Shown: positions 51,361 through 59,086 of the stretch, in pieces | How the letters are laid out: the number at the start of each line of letters is the position of its first letter | Numbering within the stretch: position 1 is the stretch's first letter | Source: Paraburkholderia sp. CNPSo 3272 | GTDB taxonomy: Bacteria > Pseudomonadota > Gammaproteobacteria > Burkholderiales > Burkholderiaceae | Direction of reading: 5' to 3' | Assembly: GCF_024206495.1 (NCBI RefSeq) | Contig: NZ_JAMBPQ010000024.1 | Coordinates: 1 to 64,000, forward strand | Length of the DNA stretch: 64,000 nucleotides | Position numbers and translations under genes: made by a program | The notes under the pieces: generated by a model | The model's input: the letters and a program-made list of their open reading frames with translations, nothing else | What the model was told of the DNA's origin: nothing | Databases searched by the model: none

Positions 51361-51864
51361 TGCATCACGCTCTCGAAAACGCTGGGCGCCGGCTTGCCGC
51401 TCGCGGCCGTGGTCACGTCCGCGCGGATCGAGGAAGCCGCGCACGAACGGGGCTTCCTGTTCTACACGACGCATGTGTCCGATCCGCTTCCTGCTGCAGT
51501 CGGCCTGCGGGTGCTGGACGTCGTGGAGCGCGACGGTCTCGTTGCGCGCGCAAACATCATGGGCGAGCGCTTGCGGCGCGCTCTGCTCGGCCTCATGGAG
51601 CGCTTCGAATGCATCGGCGACATTCGCGGGCGCGGGCTGCTGCTCGGTCTCGAGATCGTCAAGGACCGCCGCACGAAGGAGCCCGCCGACGGCCTTGGCG
51701 CGAACATCACGCGCGAGTGCATGAAGCTCGGGCTCAGCATGAACATCGTGCAGTTGCCGGGCATGGGCGGCGTGTTCCGCATCGCGCCGCCGCTGACCGT
51801 GAGCGAGCAGGAGATCGACCTCGGCGTGGAACTGCTGGGGCAGGCGATCGAGCGTTCGCTCTAA
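51361..51864 (+). pseudogene. dgdA: 3' fragment of dgdA (2,2-dialkylglycine decarboxylase)
   Basis: About 167 codons corresponding to the C-terminal ~40% of a class III aminotransferase. It begins at the PLP-lysine motif ITLSKTLGAGLPLAAVVTS and continues through FLFYTTHVSDPLPAAVGLRV, GDIRGRGLLLGLEIVKDR and RIAPPLTVSEQEIDLG to the normal end. The N-terminal part is missing: the open frame extends only a few codons upstream into the dgdR-dgdA intergenic DNA, with no usable start before a TTG at 51394. An in-frame deletion of the first ~260 codons joining the promoter region to the 3' part explains the layout. The C-terminal frame is otherwise undamaged. Confidence 0.85.
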
Positions 51865-51883
51865 GGACCCTGGGGCGTCGCGG

Positions 51884-52363
51884 CTAGGCGTTGCCGCGCG
51901 GCCCGGTCGCGCTCACCGGATTGCCCTGGGGCCGCGCGAGCGCACGTGCGGCGAGCGGCGTGGACATGACGATGGACGTGCGCGTCTCGCCGTAGAGGTT
52001 GATGCGCTGGATCAGGCGCTCCAGGTCGGCCACGCTCGTCGCGACGAGGCGAATGACATAGGAGTCAGCGCCAGTCACGTGATGGCATTCGAGCACTTCG
52101 GCAATCGTGGCGAGCAGCTTCAGAAACTTCGCCTTTGCGGATTGGGGCACCGTAATGCCGATCAGGGCCGAGATCGGATAGCCCGCGGCGGCCGGATTCA
52201 CGCGCGCCGTGTAGCCTTCGATCACGCCTGCCTCTTCGAGACGTCTCACGCGCTCCGTAACCGCCGGCACGGAGAGATGCACCCGGCGCGCAAGCTCGGT
52301 GTAGGTCATGCGGCCGTTGTCCTGCAGTAGCGCCAGTACTTTCCAGTCCAGGTCGTCCATCAT
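51884..52363 (-). CDS. Lrp/AsnC-family transcriptional regulator
   Basis: A 159-residue regulator. The N-terminal helix-turn-helix is DLDWKVLALLQDNGRMTYTE, LARRVHLSVPAVTERVRRLE; the C-terminal RAM effector domain runs ~65-145 (ALIGITVPQSAKAKFLKLLA, ECHHVTGADSYVIRLVATSV). The tail is extended by a proline/glycine segment. It is divergent from the LysE-type exporter at 52475, 111 bases apart, so it probably controls that gene in response to an amino acid. Confidence 0.92.
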   Translation of the reverse strand: MMDDLDWKVLALLQDNGRMTYTELARRVHLSVPAVTERVRRLEEAGVIEGYTARVNPAAAGYPISALIGITVPQSAKAKFLKLLATIAEVLECHHVTGADSYVIRLVATSVADLERLIQRINLYGETRTSIVMSTPLAARALARPQGNPVSATGPRGNA

Positions 52364-52474
52364 GGCGATTATTTAAGGTGAAAAGCCGATTTTCCCTTAA
52401 ATCTCACCTTCTGCGGATAATCTGCGCCGTCTACGATAGTCCCCTATAGGACATGCATTGCGGGGAGAGGGGAC

Positions 52475-53125
52475 ATGTTGTTCGTCAAAGCCGTGGCGAT
52501 GGGCTTTTGCATCGCCGCACCGGTCGGGGCCATCGGCATGCTGTGCATCCAGCGCAGCCTGAGCCGCGGTTTTTACTCCGGCTTCGCGACGGGCATTGGC
52601 GCGGCCTGCGCGGATGCGTTTTACGGCTTGCTCGGCGCGCTCGGCGTAGCCGGCATCGTGACGGCGCTGCCGATGCTGACGGTGGTGTTGAAGGCGGCGG
52701 GCGGGGCGTTTCTGGTGTGGATGGCGTGGACCATCGCGCGCGAGTCGCCCAGCGCGCCGGCCGCCGTACAGGAGACCCAGCGCAGCCCTGTCACGCGGGA
52801 TTTCCTCACGACGTTTGCGCTGACGCTCTCGAACCCCCTGACCATTTTTTCGTTCATCGCTGCGTTTGCCGCGCTCGGGCCCCTGCCGGCCATGCCAGGC
52901 GAGCACGGCGCGCCGGGAGGCTTTTCGGTGGCGCTGATGGCGACTATGGTGACGGGCGTGTTCGCGGGTTCGGCTGTGTGGTGGTTGTTCCTGAGCGGCG
53001 TGACGTCCGCGTTGCGTAAGAAACTGCCGCTCGCGTTCACGCGCGGCGTCTCCATGTTTTCCGCCGTTGCGATTGCCGCGTTCGGCGTCGTTCAGATGGT
53101 GACCGGTCTCGCGAGGCTCGCTTAA
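52475..53125 (+). CDS. LysE/RhtB-family amino-acid exporter
   Basis: A 216-residue membrane protein with six predicted helices. VAMGFCIAAPVGAIGMLCIQ and SLSRGFYSGFATGIGAACAD near the N-terminus, GGAFLVWMAWTIARE, and FALTLSNPLTIFSFIAAFAA are hallmarks of the LysE superfamily, which exports amino acids. It is paired with a divergent Lrp-type regulator, the usual control for such exporters. Its stop overlaps by four bases the stop of the convergent chaC gene. GGGGAGAGGGGAC precedes the ATG. Confidence 0.9.
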   Translation: MLFVKAVAMGFCIAAPVGAIGMLCIQRSLSRGFYSGFATGIGAACADAFYGLLGALGVAGIVTALPMLTVVLKAAGGAFLVWMAWTIARESPSAPAAVQETQRSPVTRDFLTTFALTLSNPLTIFSFIAAFAALGPLPAMPGEHGAPGGFSVALMATMVTGVFAGSAVWWLFLSGVTSALRKKLPLAFTRGVSMFSAVAIAAFGVVQMVTGLARLA

Positions 53126-53784
53126 GACGTCGTTTCGAAGCGTTCGAGGGCTTGCGCTACTTCCTCGATGTAGGCGTCCGTCATCGCGGAGTCCGCAAGC
53201 GCCTGCCTGAGCTGGAACACATATTCCGCGTTGCTGCCGAGCGGCCCGTGCGCCTGGGCGATCGCACGCGCGGCAGTCGCGGGGCTCGAATCGGCCTCGT
53301 ATTGTCGCGGGCAGGTGTTCGCCACGAAGGCGAGGGCGTGCCGCGTCTCGCCCGTGGCGAGCGTCACGGTGGTCCAGGCCGGCGTGTAGGCGCCCGTCAG
53401 CATCTCGCGGGTCCAGAGAATGTGCAGTTCTTCGTCGAGCGTGGCGGCGTCGAGCCGCAGCACCACGCCTTGCGTATGGCCGCCGCGCTCCAGCGCGAGC
53501 ATGCGGCCGGGGCGCTGCGGCGTGCCGCGCCCGCCGAACAGGCGAATGCAAAAGCTCCGGCGCCAGCCGTGCAGCGTCGCGTACGCGCGCCGGTCGAAAT
53601 GCGAGAGCGGATTCCACATGAGCGAACCGTAGCCGAACACCCACACCTCTTCGCCGGCGGGGCGCTTCGCCATCGTATCGGCGAGCGACTGGGCGATCTG
53701 GGCCTGCGTCCAGAGAATTTCCGGCGGCAGATGGCTGAAACTCTCGAGAAACGCACCGGAGCGAATGGCGTCCCTGTTTAGCAT
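53122..53784 (-). CDS. ChaC-type gamma-glutamylcyclotransferase
   Basis: A 220-residue enzyme of the ChaC/GCG group. The substrate loop VWVFGYGSLMWNP (~residues 48-60) is diagnostic; the catalytic Glu is expected in LDEELHILWTREM (~115-128), and the segment RRSFCIRLFGGRGTPQRPGR is conserved. These enzymes split glutathione into 5-oxoproline and cysteinylglycine in the cytoplasm. The N-terminal ~45 residues form a helical extension. The gene is alone, convergent with the LysE gene. Confidence 0.9.
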   Translation of the reverse strand: MLNRDAIRSGAFLESFSHLPPEILWTQAQIAQSLADTMAKRPAGEEVWVFGYGSLMWNPLSHFDRRAYATLHGWRRSFCIRLFGGRGTPQRPGRMLALERGGHTQGVVLRLDAATLDEELHILWTREMLTGAYTPAWTTVTLATGETRHALAFVANTCPRQYEADSSPATAARAIAQAHGPLGSNAEYVFQLRQALADSAMTDAYIEEVAQALERFETTS

Positions 53785-54040
53785 GGCGTTGACGGGTCGG
53801 TGGAGGCTACGTCACGAAGTATGCGGTCGGCGCGTGCGTGGATAAAGTGGCTGGAACGCGATGCTGCGTTCAACTGGGCGCGACAATCGGGGCGGGGCGC
53901 TCTTGTCCCCTCCGCAGTTCCCCCAGGATCGCGCCGCCAAACGCGTGCGGGTTACGAAGTGCTGCTCGCGTCGAGCAACTATAGCGCGTCGAAAGTGCTA
54001 TCCCGGGCGCCGCGGATCATCAGGAATCTTGAGGACTTCA
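53785..54040. other. Intergenic region upstream of chaC
   Basis: About 255 bases between the chaC start and a hairpin after the GDSL gene. Open frames are short and show no family resemblance. It should contain the chaC promoter. I see no repeat or clear promoter pair. Confidence 0.4.
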
Positions 54041-54074
54041 CAAGCGACCGCGCCCATACCCGCGCGGTCGCTTG
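54041..54074 (-). terminator. Strong hairpin after the GDSL lipoprotein gene
   Basis: Perfect 13-bp inverted repeat CAAGCGACCGCGC / GCGCGGTCGCTTG (54041-54053, 54062-54074) eleven bases beyond the stop of the minus-strand gene. There is no T-run, so termination is inferred from position and stem strength. Confidence 0.6.
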
Positions 54075-54084
54075 AATTGAGCAC

Positions 54085-55116
54085 TCAATGCCCCAGACCG
54101 CTCGCCGCGATCTGCTGCTCGACGTACTGCGCGAACAGCGAATGCATGCGCGTGGTCGGGTGGAGGTCATCGGCGAACATATAGGTCTGGTCGGCATGGG
54201 CCGAGATGTAGGTGGCGGGCGAGCAGAGCAGCGATGTGTTATCCGGCGTTCTCGAAGGGTCGCACGCCTGGGCCGTATTCGACACGGTAAATCCGTTGGT
54301 CTGGAAGTTCGCGACGAGCTGCGTGATCCAGGTGTAGGAGTTGACTTCGATGACTTTGCCCTGCAGGCCATCCGTCTGCAACGCGCCATTCAACGTCGAG
54401 TTGAAGAGCTGCGAGAGCTGGGTCAGGTTCGCGCCGCCGTCGGCCGAGGTGATGCCCTTGGGTGAGAGGCCGATGTTCGGCACGTTGATTACCACGACAT
54501 GAGTGGCGCCGGCCTGCACGATCTGCCCGACGACCTGTGCGAGCGTCGTGGCGGCAGTCTGCACGACCGTGTTGGCCGTTGGCGGGTTGCCGGCGCGCAG
54601 CACGTCGTTTGCGCCTGCCCAGACCAGCACGAGCTGACCGGAGTTGAAGGTGCCGTGAGCGGAGATGTAGCTCGACACCTGCTGATTGACCGGCATTTCG
54701 ATGTTGCCGATCACGTCCGAGAGGAAGTCGTACTGGTTGGCCGGCGTGGCGACCGTCGAGCCGCCCTCTGCGTAGCCGAAGCCGCCTTGCGCGCTCAGCT
54801 TGTGATCGAGACCGACCGTGTATGCGGCGTTCAGGGTGTCCCCATAATATTGCGCGACGTCCTGGGACCAGACCTGACCCGGGTTCGTCGTGAAACGCCC
54901 GCCCCCCACGGCGCTTGCAAGCGGCGCGTAGGTTCCGACGTCGGAAAGGCTGTCGCCGAACGAGACGACCTGCAGTTTGACGCCGCCCGGCGGCGTGCTC
55001 GTGCCGGTACCCGAGCCACCGCCTCCGCCGCCACCGCCACCGCCGCCGCAAGCCACGAGGAGGAAAATCAGTCCGGCGGAAATTGCCGCCCGGATCCGCG
55101 TGTCGATCGTTGCCAT
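54085..55116 (-). CDS. SGNH/GDSL esterase lipoprotein with a poly-glycine linker
   Basis: A 343-residue secreted hydrolase. The signal peptide ends in the lipobox LLVAC (~residue 23). Eleven consecutive glycines and a Ser/Thr/Pro linker then separate the lipid anchor from the enzyme. Catalytic blocks: I FGDSLSDVGTY (Ser), III VLVWAGANDVLR (Gly/Asn), V FADDLHPTTRMH (Asp-His). The long glycine run is encoded by GGC/GGT repeats and could change length by slippage. It probably sits at the outer membrane and hydrolyses lipid or acyl esters. The preceding gene on the minus strand is a GGDEF fragment, probably unrelated. Confidence 0.88.
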   Translation of the reverse strand: MATIDTRIRAAISAGLIFLLVACGGGGGGGGGGGSGTGTSTPPGGVKLQVVSFGDSLSDVGTYAPLASAVGGGRFTTNPGQVWSQDVAQYYGDTLNAAYTVGLDHKLSAQGGFGYAEGGSTVATPANQYDFLSDVIGNIEMPVNQQVSSYISAHGTFNSGQLVLVWAGANDVLRAGNPPTANTVVQTAATTLAQVVGQIVQAGATHVVVINVPNIGLSPKGITSADGGANLTQLSQLFNSTLNGALQTDGLQGKVIEVNSYTWITQLVANFQTNGFTVSNTAQACDPSRTPDNTSLLCSPATYISAHADQTYMFADDLHPTTRMHSLFAQYVEQQIAASGLGH

Positions 55117-55245
55117 TGTGCCCCCTTACCGCTTGACGCGATTGCGCCCGCGACCGGATAGGGCGGGCCCAAGAGGGCTAGCAAAAAGAATGCGCGTAGC
55201 CTACAAATGGCTGACGGGCGGGAATGCCGGACGTGGCGTGAGGCG

Positions 55246-55662
55246 TTAAAGGACCAGCGTTTCCAGCCGGTTGCCGCCCAGCGCTTTCGCGCTGTAGAGC
55301 GCGGCGTCCGCGGCGGCCAGCAGGTCGGAGAGCGTGGACGCTTCGTGACCATGCTGCGCAAGGCCGACGCTCACCGTGGCGCGTATGACGACGCCATCGA
55401 CCTTGTTCATGGCGGTTTGAGCGAAACGCGTTGCGATCGCTTCGCCTACCGCTTTGGCGCGCACGCGGTCGTGGCCTGGCAGCAAGGCGGCGAACTCTTC
55501 ACCGCCTATGCGCGCGAGGATCGCCTCGTGTCCCATGGCGCTGCGGGCAACGTCCGCGAACGTCTTGAGGACTTCGTCACCGGTCCTGTGGCCGTAGCGA
55601 TCGTTGATGGTCTTGAAGTGGTCGAGATCGAAGGCAAGCAGCGAAACCGGCTGACGCGTCAC
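55246..55662 (-). CDS. GGDEF-domain fragment (truncated diguanylate cyclase)
   Basis: A 138-residue open frame holding most of a GGDEF domain: VSLLAFDLDHFKTINDRYGH, the active-site IGGEEFAALLPG, then TVSVGLAQHGHE and AADAALYSAKALGGNRLE. Active-site residues are intact, but the domain's first helix (the DPLTGLxNRR part) and any sensor region are missing. In frame, a TAA lies 13 codons before the GTG used here, with no ribosome site. It is probably the 3' remnant of a larger gene truncated on its 5' side, though a solitary protein cannot be excluded. Confidence 0.6.
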   Translation of the reverse strand: MTRQPVSLLAFDLDHFKTINDRYGHRTGDEVLKTFADVARSAMGHEAILARIGGEEFAALLPGHDRVRAKAVGEAIATRFAQTAMNKVDGVVIRATVSVGLAQHGHEASTLSDLLAAADAALYSAKALGGNRLETLVL

Positions 55663-56048
55663 GATTTCGCTTATGACGCGCGGCGAACGCGCATTTTACG
55701 CCGAAACTTAATACCGCGATGCTCGTTCCCTGATTCTTCGCCGCGTGCCGCGACGGCTTCACGTGTCGCGCCAGGCCTCGATGCGTTCTGTATCGAGTCC
55801 CAACCGGTCGAGCGCGCGGCTCACCGAATGATCATCAAGTCCGGCAGGCTCGGCGGCTTCGCGTCGAGCGCGAGCACCGGCGCGAACACCACGGCGCGGG
55901 CCTCGGTCACCGTCGTCATGTTGCGCAGATGGACGAGGTTCAGCGGCGGCGGGGCTTTGCTTGAGATGGTTGCGCAGGCGGTTGGGTGATATTGTGATCA
56001 GGAGTGCGATGGTTTCTCGTTCTGCTTTGGCCAAAGGAAACAAAAAGG
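55663..56048. other. Scrambled intergenic region between the GGDEF fragment and a flavoprotein gene
   Basis: About 385 bases without a supported gene. On the minus strand two short coding-like tails can be read: one ending APVLALDAKPPSLPDLMIIR-stop (near 55827) and one ending RLGLDTERIEAWRDT-stop (55759). They are in different frames and overlap at TGATGATC, which looks like debris of larger genes. Their families are not recognised. This fits a rearranged junction next to the truncated GGDEF gene. Confidence 0.4.
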
Positions 56049-57353
56049 CTAAGGAAAATCCTGCATGGCAAGCCAATGCCGAATCATCCTTGCCTGCTCG
56101 GCATCGAGCGACTTGAGCACCTGCTCAGCGGGCTCGCGCCGCAGCGCTTCAACCACAGGCGCAAGCGCGGCATCGCACAGATGCCATATCCCAAGCGGCT
56201 GATCCGGGCTCGCGACCACGTCCGCTTCGGCAATCATGCCGCCATCGATCACGGGCGCGCGTCCCACATTCAGTTCGTTGAAATCGGCGCTAACGTGAGC
56301 GGGCCGGTCGTCGGGCCATGCGACACGCGTTTGCCAGAATGGCCGCGTCGTCCAGCGCTGTTCGAGCGCATAGACATCGCGCCCGGTGCGTGCGAAGCGC
56401 ATGAACAACTGCTCGATGCGCTGCTGGTGAAAGCGCAGCGCGAGGGGCGCGCGCTCGGGCAGTGCGAGCAGCGTGTGGATCACCGCTGGCGCCTGCAACG
56501 CGGAGGTGAGCGACTGGAATACGCCGTTGCCCGCGAGCGGGTCGACGGCCATGGCGGCATCGCCCACGCGCAACCAGTTGTGGCCGCCGGTACGCCCGCA
56601 CAGCGTTGCGGTGCTGCTGCGCGCATAGAGGCGTGCATCGTTCGCGGCGTCGCCCGCGAAGAAGTCGCTGGCAAGCGGCGAATGCCGCGTGCGCTCGCAA
56701 AACGCGAGTAGTTCATCGCGCTGCGGCAGTTCGGGGTTCGTGACGTCCAGCGTCAATTGCCAGTAGCAGCGGCCGTCGCCCAGACGCGCCATCCATGCCC
56801 ATCCGCCAGGCAGGCTTTCCACCGCAGTGGCTGCTGCGCCCGCGCGGCCCTTCCACACGTTCAGCAGGCTCACGGTTTGCGGGCCGCGCGTGGCGTCGCG
56901 CAGCAGCGGCGCGAGGCGCCCGCGTGCTTCGACCAGAAAGTCCGCGCGTAACGTGAGCGGTCCATCAGCGGTTTCGATCATGAGATCGTGACCCGCGGAT
57001 GAGGAATGCAGCGAGCGCACGTTCGCCTCGATCATGTCCACGCCCGCGCTGCACAGGTCCTCGCGCAGGGCCGCATCGAACACGCGCCGGTCGACGAGAA
57101 ATTCCGCGTCGAGCGTTTGCAGCGCGCCGTTCCAGAGCGTGGTGCGCACGCACGGCCCTTCGCCGCAACTGGCTGCGCGATGCAAGCCCGCGCGTCGCAG
57201 CGCTTCGATCGCGCGTGCCGATAAGGCTTCGGCAGCGTCGAAGCGGCGCCAGTCGCTCACCACCTGCACGCGATAACCGAGGCCCGCGAGCGAGCGCGCA
57301 ACAGCTGCGCCCGCCGGCCCCGCGCCGAGCACGACGATGCTGGCGGCATTCAT
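56049..57353 (-). CDS. FAD-dependent oxidoreductase (LodB/QhpG-like monooxygenase group)
   Basis: A 434-residue flavoprotein. The ADP-binding fold VVLGAGPAGAAVARSLAGLG starts the protein. The second FAD motif is RVGDAAMAVDPLAGNGVFQS (~residues 283-302), the GD-x-DP pattern of the PHBH/halogenase superfamily. Residue usage around VEARGRLAPLL fits a group that includes LodB and QhpG, which modify amino-acid side chains of partner enzymes, but no LodA- or Qhp-type partner is nearby. The specific substrate is therefore unassigned. No signal peptide. Single-gene unit. Confidence 0.75.
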   Translation of the reverse strand: MNAASIVVLGAGPAGAAVARSLAGLGYRVQVVSDWRRFDAAEALSARAIEALRRAGLHRAASCGEGPCVRTTLWNGALQTLDAEFLVDRRVFDAALREDLCSAGVDMIEANVRSLHSSSAGHDLMIETADGPLTLRADFLVEARGRLAPLLRDATRGPQTVSLLNVWKGRAGAAATAVESLPGGWAWMARLGDGRCYWQLTLDVTNPELPQRDELLAFCERTRHSPLASDFFAGDAANDARLYARSSTATLCGRTGGHNWLRVGDAAMAVDPLAGNGVFQSLTSALQAPAVIHTLLALPERAPLALRFHQQRIEQLFMRFARTGRDVYALEQRWTTRPFWQTRVAWPDDRPAHVSADFNELNVGRAPVIDGGMIAEADVVASPDQPLGIWHLCDAALAPVVEALRREPAEQVLKSLDAEQARMIRHWLAMQDFP

Positions 57354-57715
57354 GACGCGTGCGCTCGCGAATGCACTCTCGCGTACATGATGTGCGTGAC
57401 GGCATGAAGGGGAGATAAGTCAACGTGCATGCTGTCCCCCGTGGAATCATGGCGCATCGCTTCGCGACCCCTGCGCTGCGCTCGAAATGCGTGAAATCTA
57501 ATCTGGCATAGATGCCGCGATAAAGCTATCCGGTCAAAGGAGGATTTCAGCGGCCGAAAACCCGCATTCCGATGCGCAATGCGTATGAACGATCGTGCGC
57601 TGTAATTGCTTTGCGAATTGGCGATGCATGCCGCGTAGCGGCACGCATCGATCATCTGTATTCCTACAAGGATGTTTGATGCAACGAGGCAAAGCGGGGC
57701 CAGGGCCTAATGCGG
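57354..57715. other. Intergenic region with a 13-bp hairpin
   Basis: About 360 bases with no supported gene. CGATGCATGCCGC / GCGGCACGCATCG (57622-57634, 57638-57650) form a 13-bp stem with one mismatch and a 3-base loop, 66 bases past the stop of the minus-strand permease gene. It may end that transcript, although no T-run follows. Confidence 0.45.
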
Positions 57716-58825
57716 CTAGCGGGGCGACGCTGCAGACGAATATGCAGGAATGCCATCCTGCCACTTGCCCCAGTGCCCGACGATGGTCTGCACGAGCGGA
57801 CGGCCCGTGCGATAGAGGTTTTCCAACGCGGGCGTAAAGCCGCCCTGGCTCGCATAGTTCAGCAAATTCGCCGCATTCGATTCGCCCGCATACGGACGAT
57901 CGAAGTCAGAGCCCGCGCGCAGCACGGCCACGCGATCGAGGTCCACGCGCTGCGCACGCGCCGCGCGGCTGAGTGCTTCGAACGTGGCGTTGTCCTCCTG
58001 CTGCGTCATGCAGTACACCCCTTGGCCGCCGGTCAACTGGCGCGTGAACTCGCTCGCCCTCGCGCCGAGCGCCTTGCCCGACCACCAGGTATCGTCGGCG
58101 ACCGAATCGCAGCGGATCACCGTGGGCGGCCGGTTGGCGGGAGCGTAAGCATATTTCGCGCGAGCGGCCTGGGCCTGCGGGCTATCGGCGAGCCTCACGT
58201 CCCGCGAGATCGCCCAGGCGGCAGAGGTGAGCCGCGGGTTCAGGCGGAACACTTCGGTGCGGTAGTCGAGCGCGGGCTTGTCGCCGGGGCTTTTCGTATT
58301 GATGCCGAGATAGCCGGTGCGCCAGCCGCGCGGGCGGTCATCTCCGTCGATCTCCCACTGCAGGCCGAAATCGACGAGCCAGTCCGACCAGGCCGCCGAG
58401 CCGATCGTGCCATGCTCGGGGTTCACACCCGCAATGCCCGCGATGAGAAAGTAAGTCTTGCGCAGGTCGAACTGCGGCGCGAAGGCGAGGGCCATCATCG
58501 AAGCGGCGGCATTCGCATGGCCTATGCCGGTCGTCATCACGCAGACGTCGTCGGCATTGCATCGCACTTCGGGATAGTCCGGTGAGAGGCCCGCGATTGT
58601 CACGGACTCCCAGGGACCGAGACGATCGAGCCATGTCTTCGCTTCGGGCGCGAACATCGTCACGATCATGACTTTCACCGGACGGCCGTGTGCGGCGGCG
58701 CCCGCTTGCGCGAAGACCGAGGGTTGCGCAGAAAGCGTCCCGGCGTCCTGTTGCGCTGAACGGGGCTGCGACGTGCAGGCAGCGAGCGCGAGCGCGGCGC
58801 AGAGGAGCGTGAGGCGGCTTCGCAT
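57716..58825 (-). CDS. Purine nucleoside permease family lipoprotein (NUP)
   Basis: A 369-residue protein of the NUP family (PF06516), related in sequence to yeast and fungal nucleoside transport proteins and to the phosphorylase fold. A signal peptide with lipobox ALAAC (~residue 16) predicts a lipid-anchored envelope protein. Conserved segments: VKVMIVTMFAPEAKTWLDRL, VCVMTTGIGHANAAASMMAL, YFLIAGIAGVNPEHGTIGSA and VLRAGSDFDRP. Its actual activity in bacteria (nucleoside binding, uptake or hydrolysis) is unsettled. Monocistronic. Confidence 0.88.
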   Translation of the reverse strand: MRSRLTLLCAALALAACTSQPRSAQQDAGTLSAQPSVFAQAGAAAHGRPVKVMIVTMFAPEAKTWLDRLGPWESVTIAGLSPDYPEVRCNADDVCVMTTGIGHANAAASMMALAFAPQFDLRKTYFLIAGIAGVNPEHGTIGSAAWSDWLVDFGLQWEIDGDDRPRGWRTGYLGINTKSPGDKPALDYRTEVFRLNPRLTSAAWAISRDVRLADSPQAQAARAKYAYAPANRPPTVIRCDSVADDTWWSGKALGARASEFTRQLTGGQGVYCMTQQEDNATFEALSRAARAQRVDLDRVAVLRAGSDFDRPYAGESNAANLLNYASQGGFTPALENLYRTGRPLVQTIVGHWGKWQDGIPAYSSAASPR

Positions 58826-59086
58826 TGTGTATGTCCTTATGGTTGTACGCGTATCGGGCGACTCTATCGGTCGGGCGAATGTTCAGCAAAATACGTTCGA
58901 CTATGACAGTTTTGCGAAGGCGCGGCGCCTCCCACGGCGCTGTAGCCGTTGCGCGCCACGCAAAGCGCATTTTCGCGCCAAGTTCCTATACTTCGACTAG
59001 TGTGCCCGATGAGGCAGCCTCGCCAATACGAAGCGACACGGCCGCGCGGCCCCCCGGCACGCATGCGGCACCACCAGGAGGGAGAC

